From: Ryuthela nishihirai
Lineage: Eukaryota; Arthropoda; Arachnida; Araneae; Heptathelidae
Assembly (NCBI GenBank): GCA_038380435.1
Contig: JAWZYU010000013.1
Location: forward strand, 15,885,901-15,949,900
DNA length: 64,000 nucleotides
Direction: 5' to 3'
Of this stretch, positions 37,799-49,145 are shown one piece after another. Each line of letters begins with the position of its first letter. Positions within the stretch are counted from its first letter, which is position 1. A program made the position numbers and the translations under genes. The notes under the pieces are model-generated. The model was not told the origin of the DNA. It saw nothing but the letters and a program-made list of their open reading frames with translations, and ran no database searches.

Positions 37799-37915
37799 TG
37801 CTTCATAGATAATGTCATAAAATTGGTCTCAAAGAAAATGTCACAAAATGCGTCAAAAAGATAATATTGCAAAATTGGGTCAAAAAGAAAGGTAACAAAA
37901 TCCCTTGCAAAGAAG
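37799..37915 (+). repeat. Short degenerate ~27-bp tandem repeat
   Basis: Four diverged copies of a unit resembling AATGTCACAAAATGCGTCAA followed by AAGA lie immediately outside the satellite. They may be an extremely decayed relative of it (both contain GTCACAAAA), but the similarity is too short to prove this. From 37,916 to about 38,330 I see only AT-rich sequence with no recognisable feature. Confidence 0.5.
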
Positions 37916-38330
37916 TCACTCGTTCTTCAGGACTAAGATTGCTTTGGGAGAATTCATTTTCAAAATATCACCTATAATTTTTTTTTTTGCAATTTTTATT
38001 TGTATTTCTATTACGTTTGAATACTGAAGTTTAAACTATTTTTTCTATATAAGGAATTGTAATGTCTCGTGACCAGGACGAGCAAGACACTTTGTTGCAC
38101 ATATTGAGATCAGCTTCAATTTGTTTTTCTTTCAGTTTCACCTTTTCTCCGATTTTTGCATTGATTTAATTGAGCCTTAAGCATTGATTTAAAAACTTCC
38201 TTAATCCGAAGATTATCATGTGGATTGAGCTTAAAAGGAACAAAGTCATTTGGCCTCGATGTGCTTCCTTCTTTAATTATTAAGGGATGTGCTGATAGCT
38301 TTGTTTAATCTCTTTTAATATTATTTAATT

Positions 38331-38865
38331 TCTCAATTAGAATCAATAAGTTTCCAACTGCTTGGAAAGAATCTAAAATTATACCCATAATTAAAAAAGG
38401 AAACAAATATGGTATCGAAAATTATCGACCTATATTTATTCTGTCATCATTTTCTAAGATCTTTGAATTCATAATACACATTAAAATTTCACAAAAAATT
38501 GGTTTTCTCCAAACAATAATGAAATAATGTCAAAAAATTTTGTCTAAACGTTCGGCGATTACCAATCTACTATGTCTTAGTGAAAATTTTACAGACTCAT
38601 TTGATTGTGATAGTCAAATTTACATTGACTTTTGAAAAGCGATTGCCAAAATTGATTTCGGATTATTGTTGAACAAGTTAAAATCGGTTTTAGTTTTAAT
38701 CTAGTTGAATGGTTTTACACCTTTTTATGTGGTAGATCTCAGTTTGCTACGGTTCAGACTTTTCCCACAAGTTCTTTAGTAGCTCTTGGGTCCTCAAGGC
38801 TCTAATTGGGACAGTTATTTATAGTTTTCATTAATTGTTTACCAAATATACTTAAAGTCCTGTAG
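38331..38865 (+). pseudogene. LINE (non-LTR) reverse-transcriptase relic
   Basis: Broken open frames give typical reverse-transcriptase motifs in order: FPTAWKESKIIPIIKKG, then ENYRP and a following SSFSKIFE segment, a corrupted palm segment reading IYIDF-stop-KAIAKIDF where functional enzymes have a FxDFxKAFD-type motif, and later SQFATVQTFPTSS, the region normally preceding SGVPQGS. Stops and frame shifts occur throughout, so it is inactive. The motif style (YRPI, SQF) fits the jockey/CR1-type LINE group and differs from the LINE at 49,640, so two LINE lineages are present. The N-terminal and C-terminal parts are missing or unrecognisable. Confidence 0.75.
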
Positions 38866-39036
38866 TTGTCTAACGTACGCAAATGCAAAATTTTAGACAG
38901 ATTGACTTATTATCGACTGTCATTTACTAGTCGGATTTGACTAAATTCCACAACTAGACTGTTTTGAATATTGCTTTACTACAAGGACACCGGAATTTAT
39001 CTTCGAGGTTTTCCTACTGCACGACTTAGAAATATC

Positions 39037-39145
39037 TATAAATAAAATAAATACTCCCTCAAGCAGCTGCTTGCCACAGAGGTCTGACAGAAGCCTGTCA
39101 GTTTATATGCCATAGTAGAAGATCTGTGAGGATGGCAGGACCTCA
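39037..39145 (-). mobile_element. 5'-truncated SINE (family 2)
   Basis: This 100-bp stretch (CTCAAGCAGCTGCTTGCCAC onward) is the complement of 58,371-58,470. Its end carries an (AAATA)-type tail at 39,037-39,053, consistent with the 3' end of a retroposed SINE on the minus strand. The tRNA-like head is missing. Confidence 0.75.
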
Positions 39146-39264
39146 GTGTTTGCTTATTAATAGAGCACGATAGATTGCACCGAAGTATGTACTGTTTTTA
39201 AAGAGCTTTGAATCTGTCCCTTCTCAACACTGGGCAGTCGCAAGTCTTCCAGACTTTGCAACAG

Positions 39265-39420
39265 TTTCCTTCCAGTGGCCCTTCTCATAAGTGGGACTTT
39301 AAATTGCAATGTATGATAGTTTTGAGAACTTTCAAAATCTTATTACTTAGCCCCGTATTATAGCCACCTACTACTTCGACACCCACAAAACGAAAAAGTA
39401 TGTAGTTCCCCCTCCCTGAA
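39265..39420 (+). repeat. Dispersed repeat, copy 1
   Basis: About 150 bp matching 44,055-44,210 in the same orientation, beginning CCCTTCTCATAAG and passing through TTTTGAGAACTTT and CTTAGCCCC. No coding content, tRNA promoter or terminal repeats are evident; class unknown. Confidence 0.7.
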
Positions 39421-39587
39421 ATACTCCATTTTTTAGAGTTCCATTCCATAAATCAATTTTTCCTTGGTTAGGTTTTTCAACCTTTTTAATATGTACAATA
39501 TCCTCGATTTGCTTACAATGCCTAAAAAATTTCAAATCGCACTATATGACGTTACTGTATTCTTGATATTTTTTTCTATCTGCCCGG

Positions 39588-39735
39588 GTGTCACTTTTAA
39601 CCTGTATATTCTTATTTTCACTGCATCAAAGGAAAATTTTGTAAGAACCCCCCCCACCCACGTACACTTCAGCACAGATTTTCAAGAGGAAGAAATTTGC
39701 CCGGATCGTTGTTGACGCCAGCGAGCACTCCTCGT
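39588..39735 (+). repeat. Diverged direct repeat, copy 1
   Basis: A segment starting GTGTCACTTTTAACC and ending near GCCAGCGAGCACTCC resembles 39,937-40,080 about 350 bp downstream. Both include a short C-rich run and then a TTGC...GCGAGCACT-like end. Identity is only partial. Class unknown. Confidence 0.5.
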
Positions 39736-39936
39736 AGCCCGTGGCTTAGTTTCTGCCTAAGCTATCGAGATTGTATTTCCGTTACCACAGAATTTGCCGC
39801 CCTATTGCTCCCGTGATATTCGTTTGCACGGTCCAAATTTCCTGCACAGCGTCTCCCGTGTGGCCCGGTGATTGGTTAAAAAAACAGGTTGCAACTTGGC
39901 CCATGGCTTCGTTTCTACACGAATAGCGACAGCTCC

Positions 39937-40080
39937 TGTCACTTTTAATCTACATATTCTGTTGCTTCCTGCACTAAAGGTTATTTAGTATCCCTCCCCC
40001 GCCCCGACATTTTATCAGTTTGAACACAAAGAATTTCCGGTGTTGCAAAGGTCATTGCTGACTCGGCGCGCACTCAGCCA
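39937..40080 (+). repeat. Diverged direct repeat, copy 2
   Basis: Partner of 39,588-39,735: shared GTCACTTTTAA, ATATTCT, a C-rich run (CCCTCCCCCGCCCC) and a GCGCGCACTCAGCC-like end. Together they suggest an old tandem duplication or two copies of one element. Confidence 0.45.
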
Positions 40081-40239
40081 GAGATCAGGGGCGTAGAGAA
40101 GGAGTATGGTTGGCGGGGGGTGGAAGATATCAAAAATTTTCCAACTCGAAAATGAAATTTTGACAACTGAGCGAATGTCTAGATTTTCGCTCCGAGGGGG
40201 AGGGGGGCAGGCCATTTTTCATAACTCTTGCATTTTCCC

Positions 40240-41340
40240 ATTTGATTTCTAATTTTGCCAACTAGGTCTTTTCACGGGAATTATCCCAATATTTACATCT
40301 CGTCTGAATTGTAGCAAGTCAGTTTGAATTTTCCCTTGATTTGGCCAATTCTCCTTACTTTCCCAAAACCAATCCCATTCCAATACATCTCCTTATTTGT
40401 CAAGTCACTTCGAAAATTTCAAACTACCCAGTATTTTGCGAAGTTTTCTCCATTTTGTCAACTCTCCTTGATTCGCAAACCCAATTATCACACCTCCCCT
40501 ATATTTCACCAAATGGATTCGAATTTTGCCAGCTTCCCTATATTTTGCCAACTCGTCTATATTTTACAGTGGATTCAAATTTTGCCAACTTTCCAAGATT
40601 TTGCCAACTCGCCTACATTTTACCCAGTGGATTCGATTTTTGCCAACTCGCCATAATTTTACAGAAAAAAAATCGCAATTTTTACATCTTCCCTGAATTT
40701 TCAAAGTCCCTTCGAATTTTATCAACTCTCCTTAACTGCACTAGGCACAATTTTCACAACTCCCCTGTATTTTACCAACTGCCTCCTCGATATGTTCAAC
40801 ACTCCTTAATTTCACAAATCGCCTATATTTTACCAAGTGGATTCGAATTTTGCCAGGTTTCCTCGATTTTGCCATCCGCCACAATTTTACAGAAAAAAAA
40901 AAATCCAGATTTTTACATCTTGCCTTTTTCCAGTCACTAAATTTTGCCATCTCTCCTGAATATTGCGAAGTTGCCTCGATTATGCCAACACGCCATAATT
41001 TTACAGAAAAAAGATTGCAATTTTTACATCTCACCTGAATTTTGCCCTCCCCACGATTTTGCCAACTCGCCATAATTTTACAGAAAAAAAATCCCATTTT
41101 TACATCTCATCTGAATTTTGCCAACTGCCCCTAGATTTTGCGAAGTTGTCCCAATTTTACCAACTCACTTGTATTTTACTGTGGTTTCGAATTTTGCCAA
41201 CTGCTCTAAATTTTGTGTCTCTCCATTTTCTAAACTGCCCTAGATTTGCCAAGTTGCATCGATTTTGACAACTCACCTTAATTTTGCAAAAATATTAAAT
41301 TTTCGCAACTCATCTAGATTTTACGAAGTCGTTTCGGGAG
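40240..41340 (+). repeat. Degenerate TTTTGCCAA minisatellite
   Basis: The short motif GAATTTTGCCAACTCGCC and variants recur dozens of times over about 1.1 kb. Superimposed is a roughly 70-bp block containing CATAATTTTACAGAAAAAAA and then TTTTTACATCT, seen at about 40,650, 40,873, 40,993 and 41,067, with a fainter one near 40,290. Frames are open only because the motif lacks stops; no protein is recognised. It ends in a poly-C run at 41,347-41,358. Confidence 0.75.
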
Positions 41341-42015
41341 CCTTCCCCCCCCCCCCCATGGCTACGAGTTATGTCGGGAATTGCAGAATGCCAAAATCTA
41401 CTTCACAGATAGGTCCCAAATTTCGTACGTGGGTTCCCCCTACCCGACCCCATTTTTGGTTAGAAAATTAGGTCCCTAAGCTGCAATGGAAGGCCTAATG
41501 CTTCTGGAAATGCGGGAAATTTGGCAACGGCATCAGATTTAAATGCTATTTTAACACTTTACTTTCACAGTTAGGGAGCAGAAAATGGCAACAGTAAATT
41601 TGACAGTGTTTTTCGTTTCCCGTAGGAATACCCCCCCCCCCCCCCGATAGGGGACCACCTTGTCGTGGTGGTGGGGGGGCCTAGGGCCCAGCAACCCGGC
41701 TGAAGCCTGATGGTGACGGTGTCGGAGACCTCACCTATCAGGAGCTCAGGGGGAGCTGTTTGAGGGCTCTGCTGAAAGGTCTTGCCCCGCCTTGTAGGCA
41801 CGAGCCCTCAAAAAAGTCTGGGTCTTACTAAGAGTCTCCACCCCGGGTGCCGATCGAACTTGGATCTATATATCCTTGTACATTTGCAAACCGGGGAATA
41901 GATTAATGTAAGGTTTCTTCCGGTGGTCGGTCAGCTTTCCTTTTATAGGACTGCTGCCATGTGAGGCTGGGGTTGAGGTGCGCCTATAGGGCGTATTCCT
42001 TGCCCCCGGCTCTTC

Positions 42016-42052
42016 ATAACCAGGTAGTGCTGTACAAGCACTACCTGGTTAT
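42016..42052. repeat. Perfect 16-bp hairpin
   Basis: Arms ATAACCAGGTAGTGCT (42,016-42,031) and its exact complement (42,037-42,052) surround a 5-base loop GTACA. It is not followed by a T-run and no transcript is evident. It sits exactly at the boundary between the GC-rich part of the mosaic insert and the inverted minisatellite-flank copy. Confidence 0.9.
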
Positions 42053-42155
42053 TAATACTGGGTAGTTTGAAATTTTCGAAGTGACTTGACAAATAAGGAG
42101 ATGAATGGGATTGGTTTTGGGAAAGTAAGGAGAATTGGCCAAAATGGAACCGGGA
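42053..42155 (-). repeat. Inverted duplicate of 40,337-40,442
   Basis: About 100 bp, nearly identical in complement to 40,337-40,442 (shared GGGATTGGTTTTGGGAAAGT, CGAAGTGACTTGACAAATA). The two copies lie 1.7 kb apart in inverted orientation, one at the start of the TTTTGCCAA minisatellite and one inside the mosaic insert. Confidence 0.85.
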
Positions 42156-42407
42156 ATTGCCATGGTTGCATAAGATCGCAACAAAAGAGATTCCCGTAGG
42201 AATAGCGTGGTAAATATTTTTGGTTCTAACAAGCCCCGATTTTGGACTTCGACCTGAAATTTGGCACTGCAATCCGGACCACAACCAGAAAAGTTCTCTG
42301 AAAATTTGGAGCGTGTACGTTGATTTCCTGATGAGTTGTGGCTGCCACAGATACCTTTTATTATATAGATTTATCTGTGGTGTGTTGTTTCAAAATGTTG
42401 TATATGT

Positions 42408-42710
42408 CCTTTTCACTTTTTTGTACTGATTTGTTTATGTATCTTTATATGTACTAATGATGAATTTTCTCTTTGTATGTGTTCATTGTTACTGGATCAT
42501 TGATCTGTTGTGAGAACATTAAATAATAACCAAGAGAAATTTTCTTGAGCTGCAATCCCTTAGACACGTCACATATTTGCCTAAGAGTACTAACCTAAGA
42601 AGGGGGAGGGGGGTATGCTTCATTCACGTAAAACATACAAAGAGAAAATTCAACATCAGTACATTAAAGATACATAAACAAATCAGTACAAAAAAAAGGT
42701 GAAAAAGGGC
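42408..42710. repeat. Foldback sequence with ~75-bp arms
   Basis: The segment 42,408-42,481 (CCTTTTCACTTTTTTGTACT...) pairs with 42,629-42,710 (complement, ending ...AGGTGAAAAAGGGC) with several mismatches. Near the outer end, TTTCAAAATGYTGTATATG appears in direct orientation at 42,388 and 42,720. This fits a decayed foldback or MITE-like element; boundaries and target-site duplication are unclear. Confidence 0.6.
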
Positions 42711-42740
42711 ATACTTTTGTTTCAAAATGCTGTATATGTT

Positions 42741-44054
42741 AGTTATAACTTTAAGAGTTAAAACTACTTCCAAGGATCTGTGATTCAAGAACCGTTAAAT
42801 GCACTCTATTAACCTAAAGTGAACTTTCAATGGATAAGGTTTCTTAGAATACAACTTGTTCAGTCAGAGTAAAAAAGGAGGTAGACTATAAACTTGCCAA
42901 GCTCCGTAACGAAACCATTATTGCTGCTATTCTTTCTACTTCAAAAATTCTCCACCGTTATGTATATGCTCCGATTTTTCGTTCTGGCCTTGAAGTTTGT
43001 GTCAATGGCCTTTGCATAGGGTAGTCAAAATCAAAAACTATCTTTTCTGTTAGTGTGCAATTGATGCAAATATTTCCGGAAAACCCCTCGCCTAATGCGC
43101 TCGCGGTGCATTGAGGCCCCTGATCTAAACAGGGGCGGTCGTAAGCCTGAAGGTCATTTAGGGTAAGATTTTATACTCCAGAAATGACTCTTTACTAATG
43201 GATTATTTAGCATTTCCTTTAAAACAGATTGTCATTTGGCCTGTGGGACATGGGAGCAATCAAAGAAGCAATTTAATTTACATAACAATAAATTTCATTT
43301 TTATGCACAATTTTCTGTTTAATGAAAAATATATGCATAAACGTTTTAGGCTTTCAAATCAACCACAAAAGTAGGAGCTCCTAAGTTTTGCTATAGACCC
43401 TTTCGCTCCTAGCTTCAAATACCGTACACATTATATTACACATGCATCATTTGCACATATCTAGTGAACATTTACACTGGGTGAAATAGATCTACCTCGA
43501 TTACACTGAAACAAAATAATATGTGTCGACTGTTCAAGAAGGGAAACCTTTTGTGTTAAGCTCCGAGAAAGGGATCAGCAGTGACTTCAAGGTAGGGCAT
43601 GTTCTTGTACGACAAAGACTACGAATTACGAGTACCTTCTTGGTTTCTTCTCTGTCCTTTGTGTTGCAAATGACAAAAAAATGATTTTTTAAAAGTTTCA
43701 GACACAACGCAAATGCCATTCTCCAACTTTATTCATCATCTTATCACCGACAGTACAAGGATATTGGAATGGTAGCGCCGTGTGTACAAGCATGTGCTTT
43801 CTTGCGATCCAGTTGAGCAACAAGCATTGGAACGTCACTTTCTTTACTTTAAAAACTACATTTACATGATAATAACCCATCAACATAATCTTTCCAGTTT
43901 CGAATTGAGCAGTAATTTTTCTTTGCAGTTTATAATTGTTATCAGTAGAATGCTAATTTGAACATGCCCTCATTAAAAGTTGTCAATTTCGGGCTAATTG
44001 TAATAATCACGGGAGACACTGCAACCGTTTCCAACTCCCTGAATGGAATAAATT
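42741..44054. other. No gene recognised
   Basis: Unique AT-rich sequence. An open frame without a start codon at about 42,886-43,022 (contains KLRNETIIAAILSTSKIL) has protein-like composition and could be a remnant of a retroelement, but I do not recognise it. The open frames at 43,534-43,886 show no family features. Confidence 0.4.
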
Positions 44055-44210
44055 ATTTCAGTGTCCCTTCTCATAAGCAGGATTTTAAATTGTAATGTAT
44101 TAAAGTTTTGAGAACTTTTAAAATCTTACTACTTAGCCCCATATTAAGCCCACCTCCTACTTAGACACCAATAAAAAAGTAACCCCCTCCCCACCCCGAG
44201 TTCACAGAAT
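44055..44210 (+). repeat. Dispersed repeat, copy 2
   Basis: Direct-orientation partner of 39,265-39,420, with the same order of landmarks (CCCTTCTCATAAG, TTTTGAGAACTTTTAAAATC, CTTAGCCCC, CACCTCCTACTT) and a C-rich end (CCCCCTCCCCACCCC). Roughly four fifths of positions agree by eye. Confidence 0.7.
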
Positions 44211-45869
44211 TTTTGCAATTTTTTGTTTTCAAACAAATTTACCTGATTCATTTCCCTTAAAACAATTTAAACAGTAACGGATGAAAAATATAGTGTAAAC
44301 TGTATTGTATCCATGGATTCCACATGGGAAGGGTGGTGATGGGAGACGGGTAGTGCTTTCAAGTGGGCAGGATTAAATGTAATATTTCACAGACACTATC
44401 GTTGTCTATTGCAAAACTACGTTTTCGGTTTAGATAACAATTGGCCAATTTACAGAAATTTTATTTGGGGTAAGCTTAATTATGTAAAATCTTTCTCAAA
44501 ACGCATGCATAATTCATTACATATATAATCAAATCTTGATAAATTAGTATCTTAATTGCAAAGGAAAATTCTTTCGTGTGGTAGATTTATTTGTAACCAA
44601 AAAATTTGAATATAAATCGTGACAAAGGTTTAGGTGTAACTACCAATTACTTATAACAAGGCAACTCTTTAGTATTAAAAAGGAAAAATTTGACTTATTT
44701 GTTATTTAACATCTCGTACCAGAACAAATTATTTACAACAGATACAAATATGTAATAAGCCAAATCACAGAGTTAATCACTTTTCAATCATTAGAAATAC
44801 GGTCAGACCAAAAAATAAGGTCTGGGAATGTTGAAGAATAAACAAACAGCATCTTGATAAATTACAAGGTGTTTACGAAACAGAAAATAAAGCATTTATT
44901 GTTAAATCAGTTAACTGTAGAAAACTGCTTCTCTTTAGATTCAAAACAAAAGACGCATCATACTTTCTCATGAATTTTGGAAACCATTCACAATACTCTC
45001 CTCTTTCCCCCAAAAAAGGTCTCCGTAAATTGACATATCAAGCAATATCAGAATTTGCTTTTCAAACCAGAAAAAACAGCACATATTTCATGAACTCGCA
45101 AAGCATTAAAAATTTACTTTGTAAATATGAACAAACTAATGACATTTTTTTCACTTCGCATTTTCAGCAAAATATGTTTTGCACAATAAGACAAGTATCG
45201 TATGAACACTTAGGTGTAAACAAAATGTATTGTGATGAAAACGATTGATAAAATGCTACTCAATCTATAACCCTAGCAATATGAAATGGCAGAGGTGCCA
45301 CAACTAGATTTTATGGAAAAATTAACGTTTTCCAAATTATTTAATAAAGTTTCATCTATTGTCAAAGTTTTGCTTTTTCAATATAATAAACCGATATTTA
45401 CATTCATTCCATTATTTCATAAATATTAGCAAAATTTGAAGGTGAAGGATAACCAAGTCCTCCCCCCCCCCACCTAAAAAGAGGTAGATTTTCTAAAAGG
45501 ATTAAATTCTTTTAAAATGAAACAGTAGAAAAAAATATATATTAGGTCGGCTACATTTGAATTTAGCGGAATTACTTCTTATGTTGCAACATTAATAAAA
45601 GTTGCTGTTGACTTGCATATTTTGTTATTGTTTGAAATTATAAAATCACTGTGCAGTGACTTGAAAATGGATTGTTCTTGAAAACGTGTCTCAAAATGAA
45701 ATTAGCCAAATGAAATAATTATAAATGACAATAAAGATTTTGTTGTAGGGTTTGAATATCCCAATGAGGCAAAGCAAAAGTGTGAGAAGTGCAAGACTAA
45801 CATTCTAAGACAGTAATATGCTCAGATGATACATAAATTCTATTTAGGATTAAGTCATAAAATCCATTG
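44211..45869. other. AT-rich intergenic sequence, no supported gene
   Basis: The longest open frame (44,970-45,248, plus strand, 92 residues) has no recognisable domain or splice context and is most simply chance. A C-run occurs near 45,460. Confidence 0.4.
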
Positions 45870-45879
45870 AACAAGTAGT

Positions 45880-46260
45880 TGGATTGTTTTACCGCTGAGC
45901 GGCACTTTTTTGCACACAATGGGCTAAATGGCCAGGTCACAAGGACCCCGAAGGCTCAGAGAAGTTTGGGGGAGGGGACCCACTGGAACAGCTGTTGGGA
46001 GACAGATGGTAGCCTCCCATCAAGGCCATCCAGTGTGTTCTTTAACGTGCACAGGGTGTGGCTCTCCCGCACCCAAGGCTTAACCTCTCATCCGACGGAC
46101 GATGGCCTTTCCAAGCCCATAGGTGTCCCCTACTGATGATGGGCAGGTTGGGGAATTTTGTGGAGATAAATCTCAACGCTGACCCAGCTGGGACTCGAAC
46201 CTGGTAACTTCAGATTACGAGCCTGGAGTGCTACCGGCTGAGCCACCCCCCGCCCCTACC
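45880..46260 (-). mobile_element. tRNA-derived SINE, family 1, full length
   Basis: A 381-bp element on the minus strand, bounded by AACAAGTAGT (45,870-45,879) and AACAAGCAGT (46,261-46,270), a 9/10 target-site duplication. The head is tRNA-like with polymerase III promoter boxes: A box TGGCTCAGCCGGT (complement of 46,233-46,245) and a consensus B box GGTTCGAGTCC (complement of 46,191-46,201). The anticodon-loop region reads CTCGTAA, a threonine-type CGT position, though the stem is degenerate. A central conserved body follows (CATCCGACGGACG region), and the 3' end reads GTGCCGCTCAGCGGTAAAAC. The 85-residue open frame across it is not a gene. Confidence 0.9.
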
Positions 46261-46270
46261 AACAAGCAGT

Positions 46271-49145
46271 AGTAACACATATATCTGCATATTTTTTAGA
46301 CGAAAAAATACTCCAGTAGTTTTATTCTTGTCAAATATGCAAAGTGTGCACTAAGAAAGCATTTCCATTTTATGTTTAAATCTAATTTATTTCCTGTTAT
46401 AGTTTTGGAACTGACAGCATTTCTTTGCAAACCTATGGCATTAAAAAACCCAGGGGTTGGGGTTTTATGGCCCATCAACAAGCAAAACTTGTGCCAAACA
46501 AGAAAAACTTAGGGAAATTACACTTAATAAACCCATCTGAGAAGGAGACTTGATAGAACTTTAAGGTCTTGAAACAAATACTTTCATTACAGATACAATC
46601 TATGTTGCAAAATGTTATATTCTGCCCCAATATACCAATGGATGTATATAACATTTCCATAGCCCATGTTTAAATTAATGGTATCAGTTCACGTTTCCTG
46701 AATTTAAAAAAAAAATTACAATTTATCTGCACATGATCTAAGACTGGGTAAAAGTGCTGGAGTAGATGGATAAAGACTTTTAAATTATTAAGTAGAAATA
46801 ACAAAATACCGAAATCAATATCATGTGGCAACTGACAATGCACAGAATAAATTTTATCTTCTTAAAGCAAGGGCAGCAATAAAAAAATGCACTCTAAAAT
46901 TGGTTCTCTCTCAGTTTTGTACAAAGGATTCCTCTGATTTATCTTCCATTTTACCATGGCAATTGAAATACCAATACAACCCAAGGTACTGATAAATATT
47001 GCCACAAATTCAATGAAAGTCACAGATCATAGCACAACATGAGCATTTTTATTTTCAGCAATTTTGCATGAAAATCAGAATTGGTTCTAAGTGTAAAAAA
47101 AGCTAAGGTTTAACTTTAAACTTTCACCTAATCTTTTGTCAAAAAAAATGACACTTTTGCAATAGTTTTATAAAGCAAAATTAATTTTTTAGTTTACTTT
47201 TGCAAAAGAGAAAAAATTAACCAAACCCTATCTTTCTAGCTTTGTGTGCTACTTGTGACATTATCTACCTAAGGCTCAGTCACAGTATTAACATTCCTTT
47301 ACAACAAATGAACATTTTTTAATATCTTACAAATCAGGAGTTAGTACAGCAGTGTTCTTTTGTGCCTGGGGATTTAAACTAAGATATATAGAACCTTTGG
47401 CAGAATGGCATATAATAGACACTGATTTTTGTTTCTTATTCACAGTAATGCTACTGAGTTGCATGAAAAACCAATTACCATCTTCAAAATTCAAATGTTG
47501 GATTTTTTTGGTTTCCTTAAAATTGAGATCTGATTTTAGATAACCAATTTTTTCCTACATTTAAAATAATTGGATTTGGTAAATTTATGAGCTTATTCAA
47601 AATACAACTATATTTGATGTCATCTCATGATACTAACAAACCATTCCTTTATGTAATTTCTGCCTACTTCTCACCACTAAGTAAAGCAGTGATAAGGAAA
47701 TTTCTTCAAGATTCAATTAAAAAACTTGGGTGAATGTGAAACAACAACTGAATCTACATTTATGTTTACAGCATTTCAAATCGATCAACATGTACCATCA
47801 GACGAACTATATCTAAACAAAGGCTTTTTCATTGCATTCTAAGACATTGCCAATGATTAAATTCTCATTTCATTATTAACAAAGATGAGAAACGATGCAG
47901 TATCACATTCATGGCTGCTCTTTTATGAATTGTACACTGTTCTCAGTTCAATAACTAGCCAGTTAAATAGCCCAGATATCCCTTTCAAAATGAACTCTGA
48001 TTAATCAAATGAAAACATTGAGAAAATTTAATTAACAGAGTTTTTTCAAAATTAACAGCAGGCATTTAACTTTGGTAAAATCTGATAGATATAATTACAA
48101 CTCCAAAGCCCTCACTGGTTTATTGTACATTAAATATTATAAAACTGCTTTCATTGGACATATCTTTTAAATATTTATTTTATATAAATCTTTAAGAAAT
48201 ATTTCAGAAATGAACTTTATATACAAGTTCAACTTTAAACTTCATTTTGCATTTTTTATTAAAGAGCAAATTGACAAGATAACCCATCTTGTATCTACTG
48301 ACCAAAACAATAAGTTGTACATAACACCATAACTACATATGAACATTTAATAGTTACAATATTCTCTGCTATGGATACAATGCAAAATGGTGCTTGGAAA
48401 TTGTTATCACTGCTTTTATACTGTAAATTGGCATAAAAATGCCCCCATCATTTGGTTATAAGTTCATAATATTCTAAAATGCTAACTCACACCAATGAAA
48501 TTATGAAAATTTTATAACTTAATTCAAATTAATATGCTTATATAAGAATGAACAATTAATTAAACAATAATTGTGGATTAATAGAAGTTTCCAGTTATGG
48601 TGCTTCAGAAGCTTACAATATACAGAATAAACAAATTAAAGTTGTAAAAAAAATCCACAATGAAACATAACATTTAGGACAAAACAGACGCATTTTAATT
48701 GCATCAATATTAAAAATTCTTGTTACAATCTTGTTGCTTGTAACAAAGAAATTTGTATGTCAGCTAGTGTATATTACATACATATACACAAACTAAGTCT
48801 GGCCCACATTCATTTTTACTTGCCACAATAAATAATTCCTGATACGTTTATCATTTGTTTTGCCATACAAGTAATCACTTTATCTGGATGGTGAAAGACA
48901 ATGTACAATCTTTTTTTTTACAGCATCCTTGTTTCAGGGAGGAAAAAATAAACATCTCCATTACACTGGAGTCTGTTCCCTCAATGAGCATGCATAGCTC
49001 AAAAATAAGGCATTACCAAAAGTATGCAAGGAAAAAAAATCCTGGTTACTTATGTAACCATCATGGACAGTGATTTGTTAATCACAACTATCCTGGAATA
49101 GACATTTGTCAGGTGAATGCACAGTTCATATATCAGGATGCCTAA
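46271..49145 (-). other. Downstream flank and probable 3' UTR of VMP1
   Basis: AT-rich unique sequence without convincing open frames follows the VMP1 stop codon on the minus strand. Candidate polyadenylation hexamers (TTTATT on the plus strand) occur at about 48,175 and 48,257, which would give a 3' UTR of roughly 0.9-1.0 kb, but several other matches exist and the end cannot be fixed from sequence. Open frames at 46,296-46,660, 47,352-47,543 and 48,855-49,073 have no recognisable content. Confidence 0.4.

Larger units (their letters stand above)
41631..42190. mobile_element. Mosaic insert flanked by a 14-bp direct repeat
   Basis: TTCCCGTAGGAATA occurs at 41,617-41,630 and again at 42,191-42,204, which looks like a target-site duplication around a 560-bp insert. 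The insert starts with a C-run and a GC-rich stretch (GGGGACCACCTTGTCGTGG) that resembles the 5' leader type found on some animal LINEs. It continues with ordinary sequence, a perfect 16-bp-arm hairpin (42,016-42,052), and about 100 bp that is an inverted copy of 40,340-40,440. Length and target-site size fit target-primed integration, but the composition is patchwork; the LINE-leader interpretation is from memory and uncertain. Confidence 0.45.

Noticed and set aside
42016..42052. Possible transcription terminator or microRNA precursor
   Set aside because: A 16-bp stem is too short for a typical animal pre-miRNA, it has no T-run, and it lies at a rearrangement boundary.
44970..45248. 92-residue plus-strand open frame
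   Set aside because: No recognisable domain, AT-rich composition, no splice or promoter context; chance is sufficient.
45879..46136. 85-residue frame, and the similar 118-residue frame at 56,698-57,054
   Set aside because: The two share sequence because both cross copies of the same tRNA-derived SINE, read antisense to the element.
46185..46250. Possible functional threonine tRNA gene
   Set aside because: A and B boxes are good but the anticodon stem has a mismatch, the acceptor stem does not close, and the sequence is the head of a multi-copy SINE with target-site duplications.
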